Of a stretch of DNA of 64,000 bases, positions 1 through 12,540 are shown piece after piece. How positions within the stretch are numbered: the stretch's first letter is position 1; each line of letters starts with the position of its first letter. The DNA comes from Tetradesmus obliquus. Its lineage: Eukaryota; Chlorophyta; Chlorophyceae; Sphaeropleales; Scenedesmaceae. The notes beneath the pieces are model-generated. The model searched no databases and was not told the DNA's origin. It saw only the letters and a program-made list of their open reading frames with translations. The stretch lies in NCBI GenBank assembly GCA_030272155.1, contig CP126203.1, positions 1,488,001 through 1,552,000 of the forward strand, given 5' to 3'. A program made the translations under genes and the position numbers.

Positions 1-3000
1 CGGCCGCACTGTCACCCCAGCCGCCGCCGCCGCCCCAGCCGCCGCCACCCCGCTGATCAACAGCAGCAGCAGCAGCAGGTGCGCCGTAGTCACCGCCGGC
101 ACCATAATCGCCATAATCGGCTGCTGCTGTCGCGCCGCGCCCCCGCACGCCGCTGCGGCCGTACGCAGCCGCCGCAGCACCGCCGGCAGCAATTCCAGCA
201 GCAGCAGCAGGTGCTGCACTGACAGCCGCATGGCTCCTTGCTGCTGCAAAGTTGGCTGCTGGTGTGGTAGCAGTTTGGGGCAGCTGCTGCGGAGCGCTGA
301 GGTAGCCTCCTGCAGAGGGCCCTGTTGTGCCCCTGGCTTCAGCCTTGAGCTCCTACAGCAGCAGCAGCGGAAGCAGAAACATTGCACACATTGATTCTAT
401 GTTGACTACATGTTGACTACATGTAAAGAGCAGGCAGGGAAACAGGCTGACACTTGGTACGCATGCGCGACTCGAATGACACAACGTCACTGTTCTGGGC
501 CTTTGCCTCCAGCTGCTGCAGGGGGCTGGTGTGTGCATGGATTCCACTTGCAGTCTGTGCTGCACTATCTGCACAAACCGTGCTGTCATGAGTAATACAC
601 AGCTGGCTAGGAGCAGAACAGGGCTTTTCGCCTTAGCCTGCCAGCATCACCATCTGCCAAGATGCAGCCTTGCTACCATTGTCTGCCAGATAGACCCAAT
701 GCGTATACACAACCCAGCCCACAGGGCTGTGGTGTCACATGACGAGTGGACCGCCCTGATGGAGCTGGCACACTGCTGTTTCACTCCGAACAAAAGGCGC
801 AGCTACCGCAACCGAACCTATATCTGCTGCTGCTGCTGCTGCTGCTGCTGTGGCCCACCTCGAGCACGTACTCCAGCATTGTCCAGTACTGCCCGATCCT
901 GCGGATCTTCAGGTCGGTGCCAAACCAGTCCTGCAAGCAGCATCAAAGCAGGCGGCAGGTTGCAGCAGGTTGCAGGAGGTTGCAGCAGCAGCACCAACTA
1001 TGGATACGTGTCGCTGTGATGCACTACAAATACCAATTTCAGGTGCCGGCAGCTGTGCATAGCGCTACATGCATGAATGATGCGGTTGAAACGCAAGTGG
1101 GGGCTCTACGGCTGCGCCGCCTGCCTGTCACAGCCAAGTCGCCCATGGAGCCTCTGCATATGCACGTCAGTACTAGGCCTCTGCTGCCGCCTGGCATTGC
1201 ACCCTCAAGCAAGCATGCCTGGCATCCATTCTCCTGCAAGCTGTTTTACATGCTGTCCTGCAAGCTGTTCTGCCAATTCTCCTGCAGAGCTGTGCTGCAA
1301 GGCTATTGCATAAGCTGTATCTGCTGCCCTGCAAGATCGCCTCAAACATGCCCTGCAAGCTGTCCTGCAAGCGCCCGGCCCACCTGCGCAAACCAGTTGA
1401 TGATCTGTGCAGCGTCAAAAGGCCCGTGCACATCCTTCAGAGGGTCCTCGTACTCCCACACCTTGGGCAGTGCTGCTGCCTTGCTGGCAGTTTGTGCTGC
1501 CCTGTTAAACCCCGGTGCTGGACCCTGTGGCTTGAATGGCTCCGCATCTGCCCGCAGCGCAGCCTGCTGCTGCTGCTGCTGCTGTGCGGCGCTGTATTGC
1601 TGCTGCGCGGCGTCCTGCTGGCGGCCGTATGCAGCATTATGGCCGCTGTTATATGCTGCACGCGGCGCCTCGCCGCCTGTGCGGTCGTCATGCTGCCACC
1701 ACCGACTGCCCATGGTGAAGTGTCAGTGCTGTGCTGCTTGCAGGAGGTGCAGAGGTGCACTGCTGCTGTACACCGCTGCTGTACACTGCTGCTGTTGCTG
1801 TTGTGTCCCTGCAAGACCAGGTAAGCGATGCCCGGTGAAATGAGATTCACTTAAGTGGTGCAAGCACCCCTCTCAAGGCGTGGTTGTCCACACCAACGCT
1901 GTATGGGTGCAGGGCGGGTGCACGGCAGTTAGACAGCACCCTGCGTTACCAGCAGCAGCTTACAATGCCGAACTTCTACAAAGCCAATGATCATATTATT
2001 ATTGTTGACATTATGTGACGCTTGCGCTGATCATCCAGCTGAAAGTGCACTTCTCGACTACAACGTGAAGAGCAGCCAGAGTCACTCGTTGCTTACCAGC
2101 ACACTTGGCCGCTGCCAGTGGATGATGTGCAGGCCTACTGCTATCGGTTTACGTAGCTGCCAATCGCTCAGAACGCAATGTGCAAGGGAAACTGCCCCAA
2201 CCTTTCCTGTGCACTCACACGTTCATCAATGGCGTATCGGCTGCGGACTATGCAGCAGCCTGCTGTAATAACTGACAAACCCGTCAGACGAGCTTTGTCA
2301 GTGGTGCTACCGCAGGGATGGAAGCGGTTGCTCAGGCAAACCACTGCGTCACTTGGGGAGCGCTGCAGGCTCCTATAACCCTTTCGCAGGTCGACGCCTT
2401 GATCGGCACAACAAGCGACCATTAACTATCATCAGATACGTTTTAATCCGTACATGTTGGCATCGAGGCCCATCTTACGCCAGGGGGCAAATGGCCTGCA
2501 GCTGCAGGCTCATCTTCACTGTCACCTACTGCTCAGCAATGCTGTCGCGTCTCATCCGTGTACCACCGTCAATTGAGGACCCACGTGCAACCCAAACCGC
2601 CTGAAACTTTCACCATTTCACTTGCCTCCACCTGCACACCATGTACCATGAACAACGCTATTATGCTGAGCAGCAGACCGCCACATCGGACACACACACA
2701 CAATCTGCAGTGCCACAGCAGGTATGCGTACCTGCATCAGTGCGTTGCAAAACATGGCATGCAACAACCGCAGTGCAAGGCAAGAATGTCAACCATACCA
2801 AACCAGCGGCCTGGGTGCTGCTCAAACCATAGGCCGAATGCAACGACAGCCCCAACAAGCAAAGCTGAATGGCCGCAAATGTCCTGTGCGGCCCGTCGAC
2901 TATCAACGATTTGTCAAGTGCTGATAGCCTACCAAAACACTAAAAAGCACCCCTCTACTTCTTCTGGCGACATTACTACCCCCGAGTCACCCTGGTATGA

Positions 3001-6000
3001 TAATTCACCACACAACAAACACAGAAAGCGGGCAAGTGCCCCAGCACAGTCATGATGGTACCAACAACGCCACGTGCACATGACATACTCGTGTAACTAT
3101 GTTATAACATGCATGCCTTACTCATGAGGCAACAACACGCACACCACATCACAATGACAAGGCATCATGCAGACATGCATGGAGGCCATTACTCAATGCG
3201 CAAGTCACACCCAACCACCAACAAATCATGACATACCGCACCGATGCCAAGCGGCTTGAACAATGCAAGGACAAGGAGGAACCTTACTGCAAACAGTGCT
3301 GAGTCTTGTAGCAGATGCAAGCGGTAATAAAGCGGTGGCAGTCAGGACCAGCACTGCGAAACTGCATAGCATGCATGCAAACAGCCCAGCTGCACATCAG
3401 CTGACGTATGATCTACTGCTGCTGCTGCTGAGTGTGCTGCTGCCCTAGTGCTGCTGGGCCCTGCGCGGCCAACAGGCATAGGACGCCGACAGTTCAGCTG
3501 CATGTCCAGCTGGCATACAAGCCAACCTACATCCTGCCCTGCTGCTGCTGCTGCGCGTGCTGCTGCCCCAGTGCCGCTTGGCCCTGATCAGCCAACATTG
3601 CAGCATTGGGCATGCCAGGAGGGCCACCGCCAAAACTTATGGCCGTGCTGCTGCTGCTGCTGCTGCTGCTCCGCAGTTTTGCGCCGCGCTGCGTGGCCCT
3701 GCGCAGCCAACAGGCATAGGATGCAGACAGCTCAGCTGCATATCCAGCTGGCATACAAACCAACCTACATCCGGCCCTGCTGCTGCTGCTGCTGCTGCTG
3801 CGCGTGCTGCTGCCCCAATGCCGCTTGGCCCTGAGCAGCCAACATTGCAGCATTAGGCATGCCAGGGGGGCCACCCCCAGAACGTCCTGCCCTGCTGCTG
3901 CTGCTGCTGCTGCTCCGCAATTTGGCGCCGCGTTGCTTCGCCCTGCACAGCCAACAGGCATAGGATGTCGACAGCTCAGCTGCATGTCCAGCTGGCATAC
4001 AAGCCAATGCACAAGCCGGTCTACATCCTGCCCTGCTGCTGCTGCTGCTGAGCATGCTGCTGTCCCAATGCCGCTTGGCCCTGAGCAGCCAACATTGCAG
4101 CATTAGGCATGCCAGGCGGGCCACCCCCAGAAGGCACCGACACCATACGAGGCATGCCAGCCTGCTGCATCTGCTGCTGCTGCTGCTGGGCCTGCTGCTG
4201 CATCTGCTGCTGCAGCTGCAGGAGCTGCTGCTGCTGCAGCTGCAGCAGCTGCTGCTGTGCCTGCTGCTGCTGCTGGCCCTGCTGCTGCTGTGGAGGCTGC
4301 TGCTGCTGCTGGCCCTGAGCCTGACCCTGCTGCTGCTGCTGCCCCTGCTGTCCCGCCTGCTGGGCTTGCTGCTGCTGCATGAGCTGCTGTTGCTGCTGCT
4401 GCAGCAGCATCGCCTGCAGCTGCTGCTGCAGCTGCTGCTGGTTCATTGCTGCCATCATCTGCTGCGGCACCTGCACCATCTGCTGACGAGGCTGCTGCCC
4501 CTGCTGCTGCTGCTGCTGGCCTGGCTGCTGCTGCCCCTGCTGCTGCTGCCCCTGCTGCTGCTGTCCTGCATTTGCCAGCGTCACAAGCATCGGCCCGCTT
4601 GCAGTCGCCATCAGCTGCTGCCGCCCCTGCTGCTGCTGCTGCTGCTGCAGCTGCAGGTTCATCAAGCTTGCAGCAATGCCAGCAGGCAAACCCTGCAAGC
4701 CCCCTGGGCCACTGGCAGCAGTAGCAAGTGCAATGGGGGCTGAGGCCGGCACCAGCATCCCACCCATGCTGCCCGGACCGTTAGATCCAGGGCCAGATCC
4801 AGGGGTTTGTCCAAGGTTGATCAGGCCGGCCGGTAAACCCTGCAGTCCTGCAAGGTTTGGCATGCCTGCTGCTGCCATGGCTGCCGCCTGTGCCTGCTTC
4901 TGCACTGCTGCAACGGCTGCCTGCTGCTGCGCCTGAGCTTGCGCCTGCGCGGCCTGCATTTGCTGCTGCTGCTGCTGGTGCTGCTGCATGTTGGCCAGCA
5001 GCATCTGCAGCTGCTCCCGCGAGGCGCCGGCAGCGCTGGCCGTCTGCAGCAGCTGCTGCAGGGATGCAGCAGAAACCTGAGCTAGTGGTGCACTCCCTGG
5101 TGCACCCATCTGCTGCTGCTGCTGCTGCTCTGCGCCATCAGGGCCCTGCATTGGCTTACCCCTGCCTGCTGCAGCAGCTCCCCCAAAGCCGCGCCCGCCC
5201 GCAGCAGCAGCAGCACCCCTGCCGCCCTGGCCCCCTGACCCCTGCCCGGAGGCTGAACCCTGCGCCTGCCGCTGCCGTTTGAAATCCTCGCCGTATTCAA
5301 AATCCTGATCTGGCGCCAGCGCCGCATTCAGTGCAGCTGCATTGATGCTGTGGTAATTCGCAGCCTTAGCACTATCAGCACCCTCACCACCACCTGCACT
5401 GGCGTTGCCGCCGCTGCTGCCCCCTGCTGCTGCTGCTGACTCAGTTGCAGCGCCGCCGCCGCCGTCTGACGCAGCATTACCTCCACCACCCCCAGATGCA
5501 CGTGCACTACCAGGGGCACTTCCCTCGGCCTCTCCGCCGCCATCGCTGCTGTCTGCCTTGCTCACTCGCAGCCCTGCAGCACCGCTCACGCTGCTGCTTG
5601 CGCTGCCACCGCCTCCTCCGCTAGGCGGAGGAATATCCCTCCTCCATGTAGGTGCATCTGACGCCCTGCCAGGGGGCCCAAATGCAGAAGCAACAGGCCC
5701 GTAGCCGCCTGCTGCCGCTGCCGCTGCTGCAGATGCATCGCCTAAGCCGCTGCTGAGAGAGTCGGCTCTCCTTGGGGGTGGAGGGGGTGGGGGTGGTGCT
5801 GGCAGCGCTCCGGCTGCAGCACCGCCAGCAGCAGCAGCAGCAGCGCCGGCGGCTGGCAGCGAGCCCTTGCGGCGCAGGGAATCCAAGGTTGCTGGCGAGT
5901 AGCGCTCCCCGCGGCGCACTGCAAGCAGCAGCTCTGAGAGGGGCTGGTAGAGGTTGCGGCCGGGCGGGATCTGCAGCGGTCAACAAAAAGACAACGGAAG

Positions 6001-8423
6001 TCAAACAGAAGTCAGACATAAGTCAAACACAACACTGGCGTAAGGGCGGCGCACTGCCAGCGGCAGCTCTGAGAGGGGCTGGTAGAGGTTGCGGCCGGGC
6101 GGGATCTGCAGCGGTCAACGAAAAGTCAACGGCAGTCAACAAAAGTCAGACATAAGTCAAACATAGCATTGGCATCAGGGCGACAGCGCGGACGTGCCCC
6201 GTGCAGCTGCAGGCGTCAGCGCAACTTGAAACGTCAGCTACGCTTGCATTGTCACCCATCATGCTGCTTCTGGCGCACCACGCACAAGCCACAGAAGCAG
6301 CAGTAGGCAACAACCTCGCACATGCGCGTCTCCTCCAGCAGCATGCCACCACCACGCATTGCAGCATCACACAGGTAACAACGCAAGTGTGACATGAAAC
6401 ACAGTAAGTATGAGGCTTCAACATGTCACAACAAGATTGGCGTCCACGCCACACATGCGCGTCTCGTCCAGCAGCATGCCGCCACCCCACATCACAGAAT
6501 ACCAGAGGTAACGACACAAATGAAACAATGCCAGCTCGGATCTGACCAATAGGACCCTCGCCTCGTCTTACACACCAAGTAACAGTCTTTAATAACTCAC
6601 CCGGAGCTTGGCATCCGCACCGCACATGCGCGTCTCCTCCAGCAGCATGCCGCCACGTTGCATCACAGATTCCACAAACCATCACACGTTTTTTGTGACA
6701 TAACATAACATAACAGAAATACGAGCTCACCCCGAGCTTGGCGTCCGCGCCGCACATGCGCGTCTCCTCCAGCAGCATGCCACCACCTTGCATCACAGCA
6801 TCTCACACAAAACATCACACACTTTTTGTAACATAACATAACAGAATAACAACTCACCCCGAGCTTTGCGTCCGCGCCGCACATGCGCGTCTCCTCCAGC
6901 AGCATGCCGCTGCTGACCCACCCGATCATCTCCCTGGCACTGAAGGGCCCCTGCACCTGGTCGCTGCGGTCAAAGTAGTACCACACAGGCTCGCCGCCCC
7001 ACGCATCTCCAACAAACAGCGCCTTGAGCTCATCGTCATGACTCATCACAGCCGGCGGGCCGCCGCCAGCGCTTGCAGGAAAGCCTGCAGGAACGCTGCC
7101 GGCCGCACTAATGCCGGCCGGCCGCGGCGGCGGCGGCGGAGGTGGCGGCGGCACGAGCGCAACAGCAGCAGCGCTGAAGGGGCCTGCATTGCTGAATGCG
7201 CTGCTGCCAGGTGCACGGGAGAGTGCTGCTGCTGTGGGTGTGTCTGCATCCGGGGCATCCTCGATCGCCCTGACCAGCGGACCCACAGGGAACCAAGGCG
7301 AGCGGCAGCGCACCTGCAGCAAAAGAAAGCAGGGAATTTTTTTTATACATCTTTTTCAATTCAATTTTCAACATCGTGGTTGGCGTGCCATTGTTTGTTG
7401 TAATGGTGTGCAGGCAGCAAGCAGTAAACTGAGCAGCTGCTTTGCATGACATGACAGCAGCGACAGCAGGGCGCGAGCAACCGAAATGCAATACCAGAGA
7501 TGACACAGCCCTAAGAAAATTGTGCCAGGTACGGTCGTGCAAGAACAGCCATCGCTTCCTGGTGCATTGTGTACTGTTTCCCGCCACTGCCTCACCTTCA
7601 CATCCTCTGGGAAGTAGCCCTTCTTGTGCCAATTCAGGATCTTTTGCAGCAGCCCGGGCTCCTCCCCGAAAGTATCCACATAGAACATCCACAACACCCC
7701 AGCAATGCAGCCGATGCCACCACAAAACACACTGCAGGACACACTACTATTGCAATACACCCCGAGTGCGCTTGGAAATTGCTGCGCACAAGCCACCACT
7801 GTACTCCCTCATGCTTTTCAATTTTATCTCCAGCCAGTTGCCTCACCTTCACATCCTCTGGAAAGTGGCCCTTCTTGTGCCAGTTGAGGATCTTCTGCAG
7901 CGGCACAGGCCCGTGCTCCTTCCCGGATAGGTCCACATAGAATGCTCACAACACCCCAGCAATGCAGCCGATGCCACCACAAAACACACTGCAGGACACA
8001 CTACTGTTGCAATACACCCCGAGTGCGCTGTGGAAAGTCTGCACACAAGCCATCGCTCTACCCCCTCATGCTTTTCAACTCATCTCCAGCCAGTTGCCTC
8101 ACCTTCACATCCTCTGGGAAGTGGCCCTTCTTGTGCCAGTTCAGGATCTTCTGCAGCGGCACAGGCCCGTGCTCCTCGCCCGAGGGATCCACATAGAACC
8201 ACTCGCAGCGCCGCTGAAACGCAGCAACGCTTGCTGTCACTGGAGGCACCCGCTCATAGCCAAAAGGCGCATCATCCTGGCCGGATCCAGCGGAAGGGGA
8301 TACTGCTGCTGCTGATGTGAGGCTCGGGGCTGAGGAAAGGGATGCGGCGCGGTCTAGGTCGCTCGAGGTTTTGCCGCGCGCGCCGCGCTTTACCATAAAC
8401 CCTGGAGGGGCTGCTGCTTCCAT
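1..8423 (-). CDS. GYF-domain protein with three GYF-like modules and a poly-Q middle, 3' end outside the window
   Basis: Exons that splice in frame: 8423-8103, 7313-6858, 5970-4025, 1705-1384, 930-859 and 352 to beyond base 1 (about 1,156 residues so far). The start is the ATG at 8423, first in the open frame. Three GYF-like modules are visible. GYF1 (about residues 73-115) has WFYVDPSGEEHGPV and ILNWHKKGHFP. GYF2 (about 213-275) has WYYFDRSDQVQGPF, MIGWVSSG and then PGRNLYQPLSEL. GYF3 (about 988-1035) has VWEYEDPLKDVHGPF and IINWFAQ. Between GYF2 and GYF3 lies about 650 residues of low complexity with Gln runs at 4,150-4,650. The last exon is Gly/Trp-rich with DYGDYG and GRSGVRGRG. GYF folds bind proline-rich peptides, in splicing, mRNA decay or translational repression proteins of the GIGYF type; which pathway applies here cannot be told. 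Upstream it diverges from the small gene at 9,483. Poly-Pro and poly-Ala tracts add uncertainty only to length, not to identity. Confidence 0.85.
3440..4135. repeat. Tandem copies of the 3' end of the poly-Q exon, about 250 bp apart
   Basis: The segment encoding PPGMPNAAMLAAQGQAALG, a Gln run and the donor GTAGGT recurs with equivalent bases at 3,574, 3,821 and 4,071 (spacings 247 and 250), plus a partial copy near 3,440. The copy at 4,071 belongs to the exon that splices in phase to 1,705; the others lie in the following intron and keep the same donor. The copies differ by many substitutions, so they are not a simple assembly echo. Confidence 0.85.
5911..6115. repeat. Two copies of the acceptor side of the 5,970 exon, 135 bp apart
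   Basis: The block from GCGGCGCACTGC through the acceptor (read on the minus strand as TTGACCGCTGCAG then ATCCCGCC) occurs at 5,911 and 6,046. Both copies have an intact acceptor and the start of the PGRNLYQPLSEL coding segment, so two competing 3' splice sites precede this exon. The 5,970 copy continues open for 1,946 nt; the upstream one does not. Confidence 0.8.
6310..6905. repeat. Five copies of the 3' end of the GYF2 exon with its donor
   Basis: The segment encoding GMLLEETRMCGADAKLG plus donor GTGAGT recurs with equivalent points at 6,318, 6,451, 6,622, 6,752 and 6,879 (spacings 133, 171, 130, 127). The copy at 6,879 is the end of the real exon (6,858 boundary); the four others are in the intron downstream. 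Several keep a consensus donor, so the intron offers several alternative 5' splice sites. Confidence 0.85.
7585..8110. repeat. Three copies of the 3' half of the first GYF exon
   Basis: The segment encoding ILNWHKKGHFPEDVK with donor GTGAGG recurs at 7,591, 7,842 and 8,098 (spacings 251 and 256). The 8,098 copy is joined to the ATG. The two intronic copies extend back to the FYVD segment of the GYF fold, and the copy near 7,600-7,690 is still largely open with changes such as FYVDTFGEEPG. Confidence 0.85.
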
Positions 8424-9482
8424 GGTGATTAATTAATTGGCTGCTGACTGCTTTGATTAGGAGGTATGCACGGCGACCAGCTCTACTGTTGCTGGCTTAC
8501 TGCTGCTGTGGGGAAGTAACGCTGCAGGGCAGCTTGCGTGGTGCAGGAGCTGCGGTTACTGTGTCCTGCAGCAAAGCATCGGCAATGCCTGCAGCAGCAG
8601 AGGCATGCCCAAAGGACAAGTTTACATCAGAGCATGCACGCTGAATGATAAGGCTGCAGGTTATGCCTGTACCCGTGGCAACATGCTGCATGCTTGGGTG
8701 GCACTGCCATGCTGCAGAAGAGGCACTGAGAGCTGCTGTTTGCTGCTGCTGTTGGGTGCTGCTGGAATCAGGCATGCTGCAGGTCACAGCACAAACCCTA
8801 CTCTATGAGTTGGTTCGCAATCAGTGATCATTGCGGTTTGGGAGGCCAGATCACTGTGCAGGAAGCACCGAGTCCAAGGCGCGGTGAGTGCTGCTCTCCT
8901 GCACCAGCAGCACACGTTGCTTACCTGATCAGCCGTGCAGCCCGTACACGCCTACTACTGATGCTAGTTGTGCACAATGAGGCCGTCAAGGGTCGCTGCT
9001 GAAACGTGGCGCGAGTTTGGAGTGCTGCAGCTACCCCGAGCAGCGGGTGGCACAGCTACTGCTAGAAGACGTGATCGGTTCCTAAACACGTGCGCGAACT
9101 AATGATACAAGCAAACTCCCAAATCACGGCCACGTAGACCGGAGCGTTGCGTACTAGCACTGCAGACAGGCACCAACGGCATCAGCTGACCGCAGCCAAG
9201 CTATCATCCGGTCAACAACTACTTAAAGCTTAAGCTATCGAAAGTTACCTGACTGCCTGATCACTTACGAAGCACATGACATGACAAGAACAGGGCTTTT
9301 CAGCAGGGTGTTGTGGCGGGTTCTCAGGCAACGAGCTGATCTGCTGTGCTCTACGCTGCCACGTAAAAGTATTTGTTTTACCGTTAAACTACCTGTTCCA
9401 GTACTGCCGGTGGTGTGACCTCCTGTCTGCTGTTGACCATTACCTTGCTGTTGTTCAACCCATCGTTTCAAGCATCGCCACC
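8424..9482. promoter_or_regulatory. Intergenic region between two divergent genes
   Basis: About 1.06 kb separates the ATG of the GYF gene (8,423, minus) from the ATG of the small Cys-rich gene (9,483, plus), so both promoters must lie here. I see no convincing TATA box or named regulatory motif and no open frame with coding character. The short open frames in it are low complexity. Confidence 0.5.
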
Positions 9483-10139
9483 ATGTGTCGCAAGGTCACC
9501 TGTTCTGCATGCGGGAAGGCCTCCTGGGCTGGTTGCGGCATGCATGTCGACTCTGTGAGTCCCTGAGGCTTGTGACACACAGGTCCTGACTTGGTCAATG
9601 CAACTGCACTGCATTGCACTGCAGCATTCCCTGGCAAACATCCTGCTTGGCAACTTGCGTCATGCCAGTTGTGCAGTTTGACTGCTGCAATCGAGATTGT
9701 CTTACTTGCTTTTCTGTTCATATGCTGTGTCCGTCCATGCAGGCCCTGGCTGGCGTGCCAGAGGCTGAGCGCTGCAAGTGCAAGGTGATCTGCGGCACTA
9801 AAACAATGCAGTTGGCACACATTCTGGCCACCATTGTTTGAAAGACCAGCTTTGTCTGTGCTGGAGAGCGTGCCACATGTTCATGATCTGCAGAAGTGGC
9901 AGGCATTCTGACTGCATCGTCACAAGGAAGTGCAGACCGTCTGCTGTCAGACAGCGTGCATGCAGGACACCTGCCTGCTGCTGACTGTCCCCTGCAAGCT
10001 CTGCCAGTCATCAACTAACATAGCCACCATCAGTATATCGCGTTCGGCTGCTGATTTGTTTGCTGATGTGTGCCGCTGGCGCACGCTGCTGCAGCCCCAC
10101 ACCCAGGAGATGCAGAACCAGGCATCTGGCGGCAAGTGA
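9483..10139 (+). CDS. Small conserved Cys-rich protein, 52 residues, three exons
   Basis: Exons 9483-9554, 9743-9784 and 10095-10139, all phase 0 with GTGAGT/GTGATC donors and CAG acceptors. The ATG has a good context (GCCACC before ATG). The product opens MCRKVTCSACGKASWAGCG, continues HVDSALAGVPEAERCKCK and ends PHTQEMQNQASGGK. Cys pairs C-x4-C-x2-C, then a GCG and a C-x-C, look like a small metal site. From memory this resembles a widespread family of 50-80 residue proteins in fungi, plants and protists that share the MCRKVTC-CGK-TWAGCG start; no function is established that I can name. Being so short it is easily missed by gene finders. The three exons joining without frame conflict, plus the conserved start, make the call firm. 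Confidence 0.85.
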
Positions 10140-12540
10140 GTAAGTGGGCAGCTAACCAGTGCTGCCAGCAGCTATTGACAAAATGTCAATCTATGCTGTG
10201 CTGTGTTGTGTGCTGTGTTGCTGTGTTTTGCTGGTGGAATCTTTGGGCTCTTGTGGTTCATGTTACCAAGAGTGCTGCGCTGTCTGTTTTGCGTTGCTGA
10301 GCGCTCGTGCCTACTTCCTTGCAGCTGCTGCTGTGGGTCTATAGAAGCCCACCTGCTTGCATGCCTAGCGTAGTTGCGGCTGCCGCTGCTATTGCCGTGG
10401 GAGTGCTACCTGCATGTCTGCATGTCACACAACAGCACACTTTCTAAGACCGCATCCGCTGTGCATGTCTGCAGGGCCGGTTGCAGTGTCTCTTGAGGCG
10501 CCCGGCTGCAGGGTGCCAGCAGCAACGGCTGCTGTGTGGAGCTCCCTGTGCCACCTACATGTGGTGGTTTTGGAATGTTGGAGTTGTGTACGAGCAGGGA
10601 TGCTGATAAAAGCAGGTGCTGGCTGTGGACTGCACCAAGGAATTCATGCATTGCATGATGATACATCTTGGATGTTACAAGCATCTGACGCTTGTAGTTG
10701 AGCGGATGTAGCATGCATATTGCGGTGGAGTACAAACTGACACTCACTGCTGATGTGGACTTGCGCCTTTGAGGTACATTCAGCTGCCTCAACTGCTTGA
10801 GGGGGATGTATTGCACTACACGATTGCGATTTGCAGCATGGTAGGATTCGCTTGCAGCTAGCAGTACTGCAGAATTGAGCTGAGTTGCCTTGTCAACAAT
10901 TGCAAGGTGTTGCATTGCCAATGCGGTTGCACTGTGCAGCTGCACCGCCGTTATTTGCGAACTATCAAAGCATTGCAGGTGTCGGCGTGAACAACATGGC
11001 ACTTTCATATGCAAATTCTGTGAGTTTGCAACTCTGCATAGCTTCTTGACTCTGCATTGGGCCTCAGGCTGCAGAGCATACTATGCTCTAGTAGGCACGT
11101 ACGCACTGCATGGACGCGAAACAGCCATATTTTGTATTGTGCAAGGCATCATGCAGTGCATGACATTGGTAATGGACAGCATTGCTTGAAGGTATGCCTG
11201 ACAGTGGTACTGGACAGCTGTGCCTGCGTGATCAGCCCACTTCGAGTGCCAGAAGCCTTCGGGCAGGGGGGCTTCTGGTCCAGCATTGCTTTCAGTTGTG
11301 CATTTACCATGCCTAAAACTGTCATATTGCATGGCGCACACTACACTGTAACAAGCATCCCAATGCGTCTTGACATCACAGCATCGCCAGTCCCAGTATG
11401 GTAGCATGACAACCAGCATTGGCTGCTGCCGTTCAGTGGCTGCAAGTTTTTTTGTTAAGCGGCGCTATTTTTCCCGTGACACCAATGCCATTGGTGTCCA
11501 CTAGCAGCACTGCCCGTCCAAGCAGGTGCCAGCAACATATCTGAAGCATGTCTACCGACTCTCTTCAGGTTCACGCAAGGCTTACTAGACCAGCAGGCTT
11601 GCATGCAACAGCTGACTGTGCTAGCAACCCGCCGACATTGAAGGTTGGTATCATTGTAGGTGCAGCTGTCAGTTGGCCGCCCGGCGGCACGGTGCTGGCA
11701 TAGGTTGCCTGCCCTGATGACAATTGTCACCAGTTGTTCATGCCGACATGGCGCCAGGTCAACACAGCCGATGGTGTCGTAATCGTTTCATCCGAGTAGG
11801 ATACAGCCTTTCAGCGCCAGAGCCAGCTTCAGCCCTCAGGGCTGCTTACATGCTGGAACATGAAAAATCTTCCTCTACAGCTGCCAGCAGCCCCGCCGTT
11901 ACCATCCTGCTTGCATGCTCTCAATTGCAGACTCTTGTTACAGTGGAAACAGCTCAGCAGCAGCCAAAACCCTCAAGAGTGACCCAAAAGCAAGCTCAGG
12001 CGTCGGCAATGCGCAGCATACCGCAATGCTCTAGACAGGAGCGCTGCTTGCAGGCACCCCAAAGCCCCAAAGTTTGGCATGGGACCAGCATGGCGCTAGC
12101 TGCCCGAACACAATAACGCTTTCAAAGTATTCATGCAATGGACAGCAGCGTAACAGCGCCGCCACAGCACACGCAAGCCCAAAAGCGCGATCAACAAGCT
12201 CATTGATCAGCAAAGTTGTGGGGACCACCCAACGCATGTGATAGCAGAACATGTGCCACACTGCATCAGCCGTATGCATGGCTGCGCCCCAACAACAGCC
12301 TCCTGCCTAGGCTGGCTGCCAGCACCGACACGCAGCTTCAGTGCTGCATCTTTGCCGCAAGCAAGCTTTTGCTCTGCTCAGCAGACCAACTGCATAAGCC
12401 ACAACAAACACAACGCACACCCCCCTGGTGCCTGTTGCTGGACCTAGACGCCTGCCAGCGTCTGCTTCGAGCAGAGCCCTGTTACCGATCATTGGAAAAC
12501 TCCCTGCATAAAGATCAATGCTGGTCATGCAAGCCCTACA
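10140..12540. other. 2.4-kb gene-poor stretch
   Basis: Between the end of the small Cys-rich gene and the 3' repeats of the DDT/PHD gene I find no open frame with recognisable domains, no consistent exon chain and no RNA gene. Long open frames on the minus strand around 10,406-11,014 show no conserved motif or splice logic and are probably chance. The first few hundred bases should hold the 3' untranslated region of the small gene. Confidence 0.5.

Noticed and set aside
4054..4743. Long poly-Leu and poly-Ser open frames opposite the poly-Q exon
   Set aside because: They are mirror frames of the CAG-rich coding strand. The minus-strand frame has splice sites in phase and GYF domains at both ends; the plus frames have neither.
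10406..11014. 202-codon minus-strand open frame
   Set aside because: No recognisable domain, no splice partners, and composition like the surrounding non-coding DNA.
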